Source of the DNA: an uncultured Gemmatimonadaceae bacterium
GTDB taxonomy: Bacteria; Gemmatimonadota; Gemmatimonadetes; Gemmatimonadales; Gemmatimonadaceae
Assembly (NCBI GenBank): GCA_955652635.1
Contig: CATPBN010000014.1
Location: forward strand, 1 to 10,272
Direction of reading: 5' to 3'
DNA length: 10,272 nt
A program made the position numbers and the translations under genes. This document shows, one piece after another, positions 1-6,284 of the stretch. The notes under the pieces are model-generated. The model did not search any database, was not told the DNA's origin, and saw nothing but the letters and a program-made list of their open reading frames with translations. The first letter of the stretch is position 1; each line of letters opens with the position of its first letter.

Positions 1-1572
1 GAGCAGGAGGTCTTACACACACTCGATACAATCGGCGCCAGTGGCGCCAGCGCCTGGAGACCGGTCTTGCTCTCGGGACGGTACGGGAGAAGGCGTGCAT
101 CGCTTGGCATTCTCGCGGGCCTTGTTGCGCTGGTATTGATCTACAGCGGATATCGACTTTCGGGACGGCGCGCACCTCTGGACACGAACGTCGCCCAAGC
201 GAAGGCACCGCTCGCCATTGCCGTTCTCCCCTTTGCGAACATGAGCGGTTCCCGCGAGAATGAATATTTCTCCGACGGAATGACCGACGACCTGATTGAG
301 GCTCTAGGGACGGTGAAGGGGCTTCAGGTCGCCGCGCGAACGTCGTCGTTCGCGGTGAAGGGGAAGAATCTCACCGTCCAGGAGATTGGTGCGAAGCTGC
401 ACGTCTCCCATGTGATCGATGGCAGCGTGAGGGGCTCGGGTAAGCGGCTCCGCGTTTCGGCCGCTCTCATAAGCACCGGGAACGGTTATCGAGTCTGGTC
501 GGAGAGTTACGACCGCGAGCCCAAGGACGTGTTCCGGGTCCAGGACGACATTGCGCAGTCGATCGTCAGCGCGTTGAAGGCGACGCTTGGCAACTCGCAG
601 CCAGTGCCGGACGCCCATCGCATGCCTCATGACCTCGCGGCCTATGACCTCTACCTGAAAGGCCGCTTCTTCTGGAGCAAAAGAACATCCGCCGGTCTGC
701 AGACCGCTGCCAAGTACTTCGAGCAGGCGATTGCACGCGACACGACCTATGCGCTGGCCTACGCGGGGCTCGCCGATTCGTACGCAGTGCTGGCGGCGTT
801 CGGATATCTCGAGCCCAGGAAAGCGTACGCCAAAGCGAAGCCGGCAGCGCTGAAAGCCATAGCGCTCGACAGCGCTCTAGCCGAGGCTCACACTTCGCTG
901 GGTTTCGCGCATCTCTACTACGATCTCGATTCGGCCGCGGCGAAGCGTGAATTCAACCGTGCCCTCGCGCTCGATCCGCGCTACGCCACGGCGCATCTGT
1001 TCAATGCCTGGTATTACTTGACGGTCGGTCAATTCGACCAGTCGATTCGCGAAGCAGCGACCGCGCGCGACCTCGAGCCACTTTCACTGATCATCAATAC
1101 CCGGCTTGGGACGATGCAGAGGTACGCCGAGCGGTACGATGACGCGGAGAACCAGCTTCGAAAGACTCTCGAGTTGGACGCGAATTTTTCGGTCGCTCAC
1201 GACGAGCTGGCTCGGGTCCTCGCCTCGCGCGGAGCTTATAAGGATGCGAGCGTCAGCGCTCAGCGCGCGGTAGATCTCGGGTACGTACATGGAATCGGAA
1301 TACTTGGTTATTCCCTCGCCTTGAGCGGCAATCGCGCTGGCGCTGAGCGCATAGTCCAGGATCTCATCGCAAAAAGCAAATCGGAGTATGTCGCCCCGTT
1401 CGACGTAGGCATTATCTACGCGGGGCTTGGGGAGGACTCGGCGGCGCTTGCGTGGTTGTCGCACTGCAAAGAGGTCCGCGACCACGAGGCGACGCACATG
1501 CGGCTCGATCCGCTGCTCAAGCGGCTGCGACGAAATCCGCGGTTCGTGGCAATGACGTCTGCCATCTTATAG
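1..1572 (+). CDS. C-terminal part of a membrane signalling protein: probable Ser/Thr kinase with FlgO/TolB-like and TPR domains (5' truncated)
   Basis: The reading frame is open from the first base, so the gene starts upstream. A TTG at 67 is in frame but unlikely to be the true start, because coding-like sequence precedes it. The first residues (EQEVLHTLDTI) resemble the last helix of bacterial Ser/Thr kinase domains, just after the usual RPxSAxE stretch; this is inference from a few residues. Next come a basic patch (RYGRRR) and one transmembrane helix at about bases 97-153. A FlgO/TolB-N-like domain follows at about bases 211-580, with the hallmark LPFANMSG, EYFSDGMTDDLIEAL and DGSVRGSGKRLRVSAAL stretches. 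TPR-type helical repeats fill about bases 640-1500 (for example RALALDPRYATAHLFNAWYYL and KTLELDANFSVAHDELARVL). The C-terminal part is probably extracytoplasmic. A class III cyclase or winged-helix N-terminus is an alternative, since both are also fused to FlgO/TPR modules. The target is unknown. Confidence 0.8.
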   Translation, partial: EQEVLHTLDTIGASGASAWRPVLLSGRYGRRRASLGILAGLVALVLIYSGYRLSGRRAPLDTNVAQAKAPLAIAVLPFANMSGSRENEYFSDGMTDDLIEALGTVKGLQVAARTSSFAVKGKNLTVQEIGAKLHVSHVIDGSVRGSGKRLRVSAALISTGNGYRVWSESYDREPKDVFRVQDDIAQSIVSALKATLGNSQPVPDAHRMPHDLAAYDLYLKGRFFWSKRTSAGLQTAAKYFEQAIARDTTYALAYAGLADSYAVLAAFGYLEPRKAYAKAKPAALKAIALDSALAEAHTSLGFAHLYYDLDSAAAKREFNRALALDPRYATAHLFNAWYYLTVGQFDQSIREAATARDLEPLSLIINTRLGTMQRYAERYDDAENQLRKTLELDANFSVAHDELARVLASRGAYKDASVSAQRAVDLGYVHGIGILGYSLALSGNRAGAERIVQDLIAKSKSEYVAPFDVGIIYAGLGEDSAALAWLSHCKEVRDHEATHMRLDPLLKRLRRNPRFVAMTSAIL

Positions 1573-1585
1573 CCGCTCGCGGGAG

Positions 1586-1614
1586 TTGACCGGCTATTCA
1601 ACCGCTAGTTTTCT
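1586..1614 (+). promoter_or_regulatory. Weak candidate promoter for the tgt operon
   Basis: The 45-base gap before tgt contains TTGACC (1586-1591), five of six matches to a sigma70 -35 box. With a 17-base spacer the -10 position is TTTTCT (1609-1614), a poor match. TAGTTT (1606-1611) is slightly better placed for transcription starting at the GTG but is only 14 bases away. Either choice leaves almost no leader. No terminator hairpin with a T run separates the upstream TPR gene from tgt, so read-through is also possible. Confidence 0.2.
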
Positions 1615-1617
1615 ACC

Positions 1618-2754
1618 GTGACATTCCACTTTTCGATCGCTGCGACCGACGGCTCCGCGCGGGCCGCCGTTTTCGCGACCCCTCACGGCTCGGTCGAGAC
1701 CCCTGCGTTCATGCCGGTCGGCACCCTGGCGACCGTCAAGGCGCTCGACCCCGACGATCTCGTGCAGATGGGGGCCTCGATGATCCTCGGGAACGCGTAC
1801 CATCTGCATCTGCGGCCGGGTGACGAAGTCGTCCGCGAAATGGGCGGTCTCCACAAGTTCATGCGCTGGGATCGCCCGATCCTCACGGATTCGGGAGGAT
1901 TTCAGGTTTTCTCGCTGGCGCAGCTGCGCACGGTCAACGAAGACGGAGTCGAGTTCCAGTCGCACATCGACGGCTCGAGCCGATTCTTCACTCCCGAGAC
2001 CGTAATGCAGATCGAGCGCAATCTCGGCGCCGACGTGATCATGCAATTCGATCACGTCATACCCGGCCAGGCCGATGAGGCATCGGCGCGCGATGCGAGC
2101 GAGCGGAGCGTGCGCTGGCTCGCGCGGTGTCTGGCCGAGGTCAAGCGGCTGGAGAGCGGTAATGAGCAGGCGCTCTTTCCCATCGTACAGGGCGGAATCC
2201 ACGCCAATCTCCGGCGAGAGGCGGCGGCCGCGATCCGTGGCATGCACGACTGGCCGGGGTTTGGAATCGGTGGGCTGTCCGTCGGAGAGGAAAAGGACGC
2301 GATGTACGAGATGCTCGATGTCGTCGACGAGGCCCTTCCCAGAACTCACCCGCGCTACCTGATGGGAGTCGGCTTCCCCGAAGACCTGATCGAGGGGATT
2401 CGTCGCGGCGTGGACCTCTTCGACTGTGTCGCACCGACGCGCATGGGACGGAACGGGGCCGCTTTCACCCGGGACGGACGACTGAACATCAAGCGCACGG
2501 AGTTCCGCACCGATCCGCGCCCGCTGGACCCTGAGTGCGATTGCTCCGCGTGCACCCGCTTCAGCAGAGCGTACATCCGGCATCTCTTCGTGTCGGACGA
2601 GATCCTGGGGCTGCGCCTCCTCTCCCTGCACAATGTACATTTCCTCCTGTCGCTCGTCGCCCAGGCGCGGGCCGCGATCCGGAACGGTGATCTCGAGCAA
2701 TGGTCGCGCGATTGGCTGGCGCGCCATCGCTCGGCTTCGCCGCTCGCCGTCTGA
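1618..2754 (+). CDS. tgt: tRNA-guanine transglycosylase (queuosine biosynthesis)
   Basis: Exchanges guanine 34 in GU(N)-anticodon tRNAs for preQ1, or for queuine in salvage variants; cytosolic. The 378 residues are full length for the family. The GTG start is chosen because the protein then begins with the usual FHFSIAATDGSARAA opening; no Shine-Dalgarno sequence precedes it. Visible motifs: TDSGGFQ with Asp91 (equivalent to Z. mobilis Asp102), GGLSVGE at 218-224, FDCVAPTR with nucleophile Asp269, and the zinc site Cys307, Cys309, Cys312, His338. The base-recognition loop reads FDHV (144-147) rather than the usual bacterial FDEC, so the residue equivalent to Z. mobilis Cys158 is Val147, while Val222 (equivalent to Val233) is kept. 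First gene of the apparent operon, 32 bases before yajC. The tgt-yajC pairing is common in bacteria, though secD/secF do not follow here. Confidence 0.96.
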   Translation: MTFHFSIAATDGSARAAVFATPHGSVETPAFMPVGTLATVKALDPDDLVQMGASMILGNAYHLHLRPGDEVVREMGGLHKFMRWDRPILTDSGGFQVFSLAQLRTVNEDGVEFQSHIDGSSRFFTPETVMQIERNLGADVIMQFDHVIPGQADEASARDASERSVRWLARCLAEVKRLESGNEQALFPIVQGGIHANLRREAAAAIRGMHDWPGFGIGGLSVGEEKDAMYEMLDVVDEALPRTHPRYLMGVGFPEDLIEGIRRGVDLFDCVAPTRMGRNGAAFTRDGRLNIKRTEFRTDPRPLDPECDCSACTRFSRAYIRHLFVSDEILGLRLLSLHNVHFLLSLVAQARAAIRNGDLEQWSRDWLARHRSASPLAV

Positions 2755-2786
2755 AACTATTTCGCACCCAACTACGGTTTTCACGT

Positions 2787-3116
2787 ATGCAAAGCAATCC
2801 AATAGTCGGCTCCATTTTCATATACGGAGCCATCTTCCTGATCTTCTACTTCATTCTCATTCGTCCGCAGGCGACGCAGAGAAAAAAACACGATGAGATG
2901 GTCCGGAGTCTCAAGAAGGGAGATGAGATCGTGACGACCGGCGGGCTGGTCGGCGAAGTGGTCTTCATCAAGGAGAAGGGCTCCGCCGAAGACAAGACCG
3001 GCGGCATGGAAGATCGTGTCACCATCAAGTCGGGTGAGACGCGCGTCATCATCGAGCGTGGACGCATTGCCCGCATCAACAGACCGGGCTCGGTCTCCAA
3101 CGTGACCGGTGGGTGA
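2787..3116 (+). CDS. yajC: Sec translocon accessory subunit YajC
   Basis: Small single-pass inner-membrane protein that associates with SecDF-YidC and the SecYEG channel. The 109 residues match the family length (E. coli about 110). An N-terminal hydrophobic helix (about residues 8-25) ends in the diagnostic FYFILIRPQ, followed by a basic stretch (QRKKHDEMVRSLKKGDEI) and TTGGLVGEV. Downstream there is a polar insert (KEKGSAEDKTGGMED) before DRVTIKSGETRVII; E. coli YajC has a shorter turn there. The frame is open back to 2700, but ATG 2787 is chosen because YajC proteins start just before this helix and the upstream residues overlap the end of tgt. No Shine-Dalgarno sequence is visible. The stop overlaps the def start (GTGA, 3113-3116). 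The usual neighbours secD and secF are not in the window. Confidence 0.95.
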   Translation: MQSNPIVGSIFIYGAIFLIFYFILIRPQATQRKKHDEMVRSLKKGDEIVTTGGLVGEVVFIKEKGSAEDKTGGMEDRVTIKSGETRVIIERGRIARINRPGSVSNVTGG

Positions 3117-3670
3117 GCATCCTCGACATCCGGGTGCTGGGCGACCCGGTCCTTCGCAAGCCCACAAAACCCGTCATCGAAGTCACCGACGAGCTGCGGC
3201 GGCTCGTCGCGGACATGTTCGAAACGATGTACGCCGCGGAAGGGATCGGACTCGCCGCACCCCAGGTTGGAAGATCTGAAAGAGTCGCGGTTGTGGACGT
3301 CGAAGGAAAGAAATACGCCCTCATCAATCCGCAACTGGTGTCGAGGAACGGCGCGCCCGAGAAGGCGGAGGAGGGATGCCTGTCGATTCCCGACATCTAC
3401 GGCGACGTCGACCGGCAGCCTGAAGTCACCATTCGCGCCCTCGACGAGAATGGCAATCAGTATGAAGCGTCAGCCAACGAGCTGCTCGGCCGCTGTTTCC
3501 AGCACGAGATCGACCATCTCGATGGAAAGCTGTTCATCGACTACCTGAGCCCGCTCAAGCGCAGGGCTGCGCTGGCAAAGTGGGAGAAGGAAAAAGAAGG
3601 TTATCCGGGAAACATCAGGAAGGTGCGCACCGAGGTGAAGGGCGAGCACCACCATGAGACGGAGATGTAA
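3113..3670 (+). CDS. def: Peptide deformylase
   Basis: Metalloenzyme that removes the formyl group from the N-terminal methionine of new proteins as they leave the ribosome. The 185 residues contain all three family motifs: GIGLAAPQVG (44-53), EEGCLSIP (86-93; metal ligand Cys89) and QHEIDHLDG (130-138; ligands His131 and His135, catalytic Glu132). The GTG start overlaps the yajC stop by 4 bases and has only a weak GGTGG just before it, so translation is probably coupled to yajC. The C-terminal tail after LSPLKRRAALAKW is charged and ends in EHHHETEM, about 20 residues beyond the core fold; a similar tail is common in this enzyme. The stop shares one base with the fmt ATG, giving the classic def-fmt pair. 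Confidence 0.97.
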   Translation: MSILDIRVLGDPVLRKPTKPVIEVTDELRRLVADMFETMYAAEGIGLAAPQVGRSERVAVVDVEGKKYALINPQLVSRNGAPEKAEEGCLSIPDIYGDVDRQPEVTIRALDENGNQYEASANELLGRCFQHEIDHLDGKLFIDYLSPLKRRAALAKWEKEKEGYPGNIRKVRTEVKGEHHHETEM

Positions 3671-4596
3671 TGCGGGTTCTCTTCTGGGGAACTCCGGAGT
3701 TTGCCGCCGCGCCGCTGCGCGCTCTCATTGGTGAAGGATTCGACGTAGTCGGTGTGGTCACGCAACCCGACAAGCCACAGGGACGCTCGCGCGAGATAAT
3801 TCCATCGGTGGTCAAGCAGATCGCGCAGGAGGAAGAGATTCCACTTTTCCAGCCGAAGAATGCGCGCGACCCGGAGCTGCTGGAGAAGCTGAAGGACCTC
3901 AAGCCGGAAATCGGCATCGTCGTCGCCTACGGGCACATCCTGCCGCAGAAAATCATCGATCTGCCGGCCAAGGGCACTCTCAACATCCACGCATCTCTTC
4001 TTCCTATGCTGAGAGGAGCAGCGCCGATTCAGGCCGCCCTCAAACAGGGCCTCGCCGAGACGGGCGTCACGATCATGCGGGTGGTTCCCGCCCTCGACGC
4101 CGGACCGATCATTCTGCAGGCCGACACCCCGATCCTCGCCGACGAGACGTACGGGGAATTGAGCGACCGGCTGTCGGAGCTGGGTGCGCTGAGCCTGATC
4201 GAGGCTTTAACGCTCATCTCGATCGGAGCGGGGAAAGAAAAGCCCCAGGATGAGTCGCGAGCCACGTACGCCGCCAAAATCACACGCGAATCGTCACGCA
4301 TCGATTGGAGCACCAGCGCACTCGAGATATCGCGGCTGATCCGGGCGTCCGACCCCAAGCCCGGCGCATACACGCAAACGCCGAATTTCGACGTCAAGCT
4401 GTTCGGGCCTAAGTTGATGGACGGAATCAAAGGTCACCCCGGCGAGGTTCTCAAGACGACTGGCGAACTCATCGTCGCCTGCGGGATCGATGCGCTGCGA
4501 ATCGCCGAGGTGCAGCCCTCGGGAAAGAAGAGGATGCCGGCGCAGGAATGGACGCGCGGGCGCGGCATAGCTGTCGGCGAAAGGTTCGGTGTGTGA
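3670..4596 (+). CDS. fmt: Methionyl-tRNA formyltransferase
   Basis: Transfers a formyl group from 10-formyl-tetrahydrofolate to methionyl initiator tRNA, supplying the formylmethionine that Def later deformylates. The 308 residues are close to the usual length. Visible: the N-terminal FWGTPEFA stretch, then the formyltransferase core LNIHASLLPMLRGAAPIQ with Asn105, His107 and the SLLP signature (109-112), then catalytic Asp143 in ALDAG. The C-terminal domain, from about residue 210, begins YAAKITRESSRIDWS, the usual start of the tRNA-binding OB-fold part. The start is well supported: ATG 3670 overlaps the def stop by one base (TAATG) and GGAG lies 5 bases upstream (3661-3664). The stop overlaps the next gene's GTG. 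In many bacteria rsmB follows directly; here three thiazole-pathway genes intervene. Confidence 0.97.
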   Translation: MRVLFWGTPEFAAAPLRALIGEGFDVVGVVTQPDKPQGRSREIIPSVVKQIAQEEEIPLFQPKNARDPELLEKLKDLKPEIGIVVAYGHILPQKIIDLPAKGTLNIHASLLPMLRGAAPIQAALKQGLAETGVTIMRVVPALDAGPIILQADTPILADETYGELSDRLSELGALSLIEALTLISIGAGKEKPQDESRATYAAKITRESSRIDWSTSALEISRLIRASDPKPGAYTQTPNFDVKLFGPKLMDGIKGHPGEVLKTTGELIVACGIDALRIAEVQPSGKKRMPAQEWTRGRGIAVGERFGV

Positions 4597-5237
4597 CCGC
4601 GCCTCCCGTGAAGGCGCCAATGGAGGATCTGCCGCGTATTCACGCCGTGACGAACGACGAGATCATGCTGCGACCAGGGTTTCTCCGGAAGGCGCTGGGC
4701 GTGATGCGCGTTTTGGGAGACAAAGGCGCGATTCACGTGCGGTCCCAGCTACTCGACTCGCCTACTCTGTACTCGATCACGCTTGCCTTGCTCGAGCTGC
4801 ACGAGCAGACCAGCTGCTGGTGTATCGTGAACGATCGCGTGGATGTTGCGCTCGCCTGCGGAGTACAAGGGGTTCAATTGACGCACAAATCGATTGCGGT
4901 TCCGGACGTTCAGAGGATCGCCCCCGCTCTCAGGATCGGGGCGAGCGTTCACTCTCCGGATGAAGCCCGAGACGCCGAGCGGGCAGGAGCCGACTGGTGC
5001 GTCGCGGGCAGCGTCTTCGAGACGCCGTCCCATCCGGGAGCTCCCCGGCAGGAGACCACTTTCATCAACGAAGTCGTTGCGGCGGTGAGCTTTCCGGTGA
5101 TCGCGATCGGCGGCATCAGGCCGGAGCACGTCCGGTCGCTGGTCCATCGCGGCGCGCACGGGGTCGCCGCCATTCGAGGAATCTGGAACGACGAGAATTC
5201 CGAACTCGCCGCCAGTCGCTATCTTTCACAAGTATGA
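4593..5237 (+). CDS. ThiE/TenI-family TIM-barrel protein, probable thiazole tautomerase-like
   Basis: Belongs to the thiamine phosphate synthase (ThiE) / thiazole tautomerase (TenI) family; 214 residues. Family landmarks: IHVRSQ (47-52), VNDRVDVAL (79-87), GVQL (93-96), GASVHS (116-121), GSVFET (139-144) and VIAIGGI near the C-terminus. VHS, VQL and VFET look more like B. subtilis TenI than ThiE. Several ThiE substrate or metal residues are replaced: the Lys of QxREK is Gln52, the second Mg-binding Asp is near Ser100, and the Thr-Lys of PTxTK is Ser146-His147. The TenI catalytic His of GHVFET is Ser140. The lead hypothesis is a role in aromatising the ThiG product, given that thiS and thiG follow directly; a ThiE activity cannot be excluded. 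GTG 4593 is chosen because it overlaps the fmt stop (GTGA) with GAAAGG 8 bases upstream. ATG 4620, with AAGG 5 bases upstream, is an alternative. Confidence 0.85.
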   Translation: MTAPPVKAPMEDLPRIHAVTNDEIMLRPGFLRKALGVMRVLGDKGAIHVRSQLLDSPTLYSITLALLELHEQTSCWCIVNDRVDVALACGVQGVQLTHKSIAVPDVQRIAPALRIGASVHSPDEARDAERAGADWCVAGSVFETPSHPGAPRQETTFINEVVAAVSFPVIAIGGIRPEHVRSLVHRGAHGVAAIRGIWNDENSELAASRYLSQV

Positions 5238-5467
5238 TGGGAACCGAGGTATTCGAGGCGGAAATCGCTCTCGCGGTGAACGGAGCGGAGCGCCGGGTCC
5301 CAAAGGGTTGGACGCTGGCGGACCTTCTCGCTTCACTCGAGCTCGATCCGCGCGTGGTAGTAGTAGAGCGCAACGGAACGATCGTGCGCGATCGTTCCTC
5401 CTTTGCGTCGCTCGCTCTCGCCGCCGATGACGCACTTGAGATCGTTCACTTCGTGGGTGGGGGCTGA
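5234..5467 (+). CDS. thiS: Sulfur carrier protein ThiS
   Basis: Ubiquitin-like sulfur carrier for thiazole formation. Its C-terminal glycine is activated (normally by ThiF) and converted to a thiocarboxylate that donates sulfur to ThiG. The 77 residues are slightly longer than the usual 65-70 and end in the required Gly-Gly (VHFVGGG, then stop). The internal pattern VNGAERRVPKGWTLADLLASLELDPRVV fits the beta-grasp family, as does VVVERNGTIV. ATG 5234 overlaps the preceding stop (ATGA); a second ATG at 5237 would remove one residue. No Shine-Dalgarno sequence is visible, so translation probably depends on the upstream gene. A perfect inverted repeat lies inside the gene at 5375-5398. thiG begins one base after the stop. 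Confidence 0.93.
   Translation: MMGTEVFEAEIALAVNGAERRVPKGWTLADLLASLELDPRVVVVERNGTIVRDRSSFASLALAADDALEIVHFVGGG
5375..5398 (+). repeat. Perfect 10-bp inverted repeat (hairpin) inside thiS
   Basis: The left arm GGAACGATCG (5375-5384) and right arm CGATCGTTCC (5389-5398) are exact reverse complements around a 4-base loop, TGCG. The right arm leads into CCTCCTTT (5397-5404), which equals the anti-Shine-Dalgarno tail of 16S rRNA. There is no T run, so this is not a standard terminator. It encodes residues around NGTIVRDRSS of ThiS. Function is unknown; it may be chance in a GATCG-rich stretch, or an RNA element affecting thiG. Confidence 0.6.
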
Positions 5468-5468
5468 T

Positions 5469-6284
5469 ATGGCGCACGCCGATCTGCTCTCTCCGATGAC
5501 TCTGATCGATCCGCAACCCTTCGTGATTGCGGGGCGCGAGTTTCGCTCGCGCCTCATGGTCGGCACCGGCAAGTACGCGTCGAACGCGCAGATGATCGAA
5601 GCGATCGAAGCGTCGGGCGCGGAGGTCGTGACTGTCGCGGTGCGTCGCGTGGATCTGGACAGATCGAAGGACGAGGCGATTCTGCACCATCTGGATCCGG
5701 ATCACTTCTTCCTGCTCGCCAACACCGCCGGCTGCTACAGCGCGTCGGAGGCGATTCGCTACGCGCGATTGGCGCGCGCCGCCGGGTTCAACGAGTGGGT
5801 GAAACTCGAAGTGATCGGCGATCAGCAGACACTGCTTCCGGACACCGCGGGCCTTCTGCAGGCGACGAAGACGCTCGTGGATGAAGGTTTCAAGGTGCTG
5901 GCGTACACCAACGACGATCTCATCACCGCGCTCAAGCTCGAGGAAGCCGGAGCAGTCGCGGTGATGCCGCTCGCGTCGCCGATCGGGTCGGGTTTGGGGA
6001 TGCTGAATCCTTATGCGATTCGCACCATCAAGCAGCGACTCTCGGTACCGGTGATCGTCGACGCTGGAGTCGGCACCGCATCGGATGCGTGCATCGTGAT
6101 GGAGCAGGGCGTCGATGGGATTCTGATGAACACGGGAATCGCCGCCGCTCAGGATCCGGTTCGCATGGCCGCCGCAATGAAGAACGCCGTCGAAGCCGGA
6201 AGACACGCCTATTTGGCCGGACGGATGCCACGCCGCGAAGTCGCCGTCCCATCGTCGCCCACTAAGGGAATGCTCGGCGCATGA
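5469..6284 (+). CDS. thiG: Thiazole synthase ThiG
   Basis: TIM-barrel enzyme that condenses 1-deoxy-D-xylulose 5-phosphate, dehydroglycine (iminoacetate) and ThiS-bound sulfur into the thiazole phosphate of thiamine. The 271 residues contain the full set of motifs: LMVGTGKY (29-36), EVVTVAVRRVDL (52-63), NTAGCYSASEA (85-95), the Schiff-base lysine Lys112 in WVKLEVIGD, the VLAYTNDD stretch, PLASPIGSGLG, and VIVDAGVGTASDA near the phosphate site. The usual PLGSPIGSG has Ala for the first Gly, a mild change. The frame is open back to 5403, but ATG 5469 is preferred: it comes one base after the thiS stop with a G-rich ribosome-binding stretch (GGGTGGGGGC) just before it. ATG 5496 (MTLID) is a shorter alternative. 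The stop overlaps the rsmB start (ATGA). Confidence 0.96.
   Translation: MAHADLLSPMTLIDPQPFVIAGREFRSRLMVGTGKYASNAQMIEAIEASGAEVVTVAVRRVDLDRSKDEAILHHLDPDHFFLLANTAGCYSASEAIRYARLARAAGFNEWVKLEVIGDQQTLLPDTAGLLQATKTLVDEGFKVLAYTNDDLITALKLEEAGAVAVMPLASPIGSGLGMLNPYAIRTIKQRLSVPVIVDAGVGTASDACIVMEQGVDGILMNTGIAAAQDPVRMAAAMKNAVEAGRHAYLAGRMPRREVAVPSSPTKGMLGA

Noticed and set aside
1573..1617. Possible terminator after the TPR gene
   Set aside because: No stable stem followed by a T run is present; the only T run (1609-1612) lacks a hairpin before it.
2700..2786. Upstream extension of yajC by 29 residues
   Set aside because: The extra residues overlap the end of tgt, and the family normally begins just before the transmembrane helix, as with ATG 2787.
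1594..2802. 402-codon open frame on the minus strand opposite tgt
   Set aside because: It mirrors a certain tgt gene with intact catalytic residues. The translation is rich in Arg, Glu, His and Asp in a pattern typical of reverse-complement GC-rich code and shows no recognisable domain.
4919..4943. CGCCCC ... GGGGCG inverted repeat within the ThiE/TenI-like gene
   Set aside because: Only a 6-bp stem with a loop of about 13 bases in GC-rich coding sequence; expected by chance.
5355..5365. Short GTAGTAGTAG triplet repeat in thiS
   Set aside because: It simply encodes consecutive valines of a beta strand (VVVVE) and is too short to count as a repeat feature.
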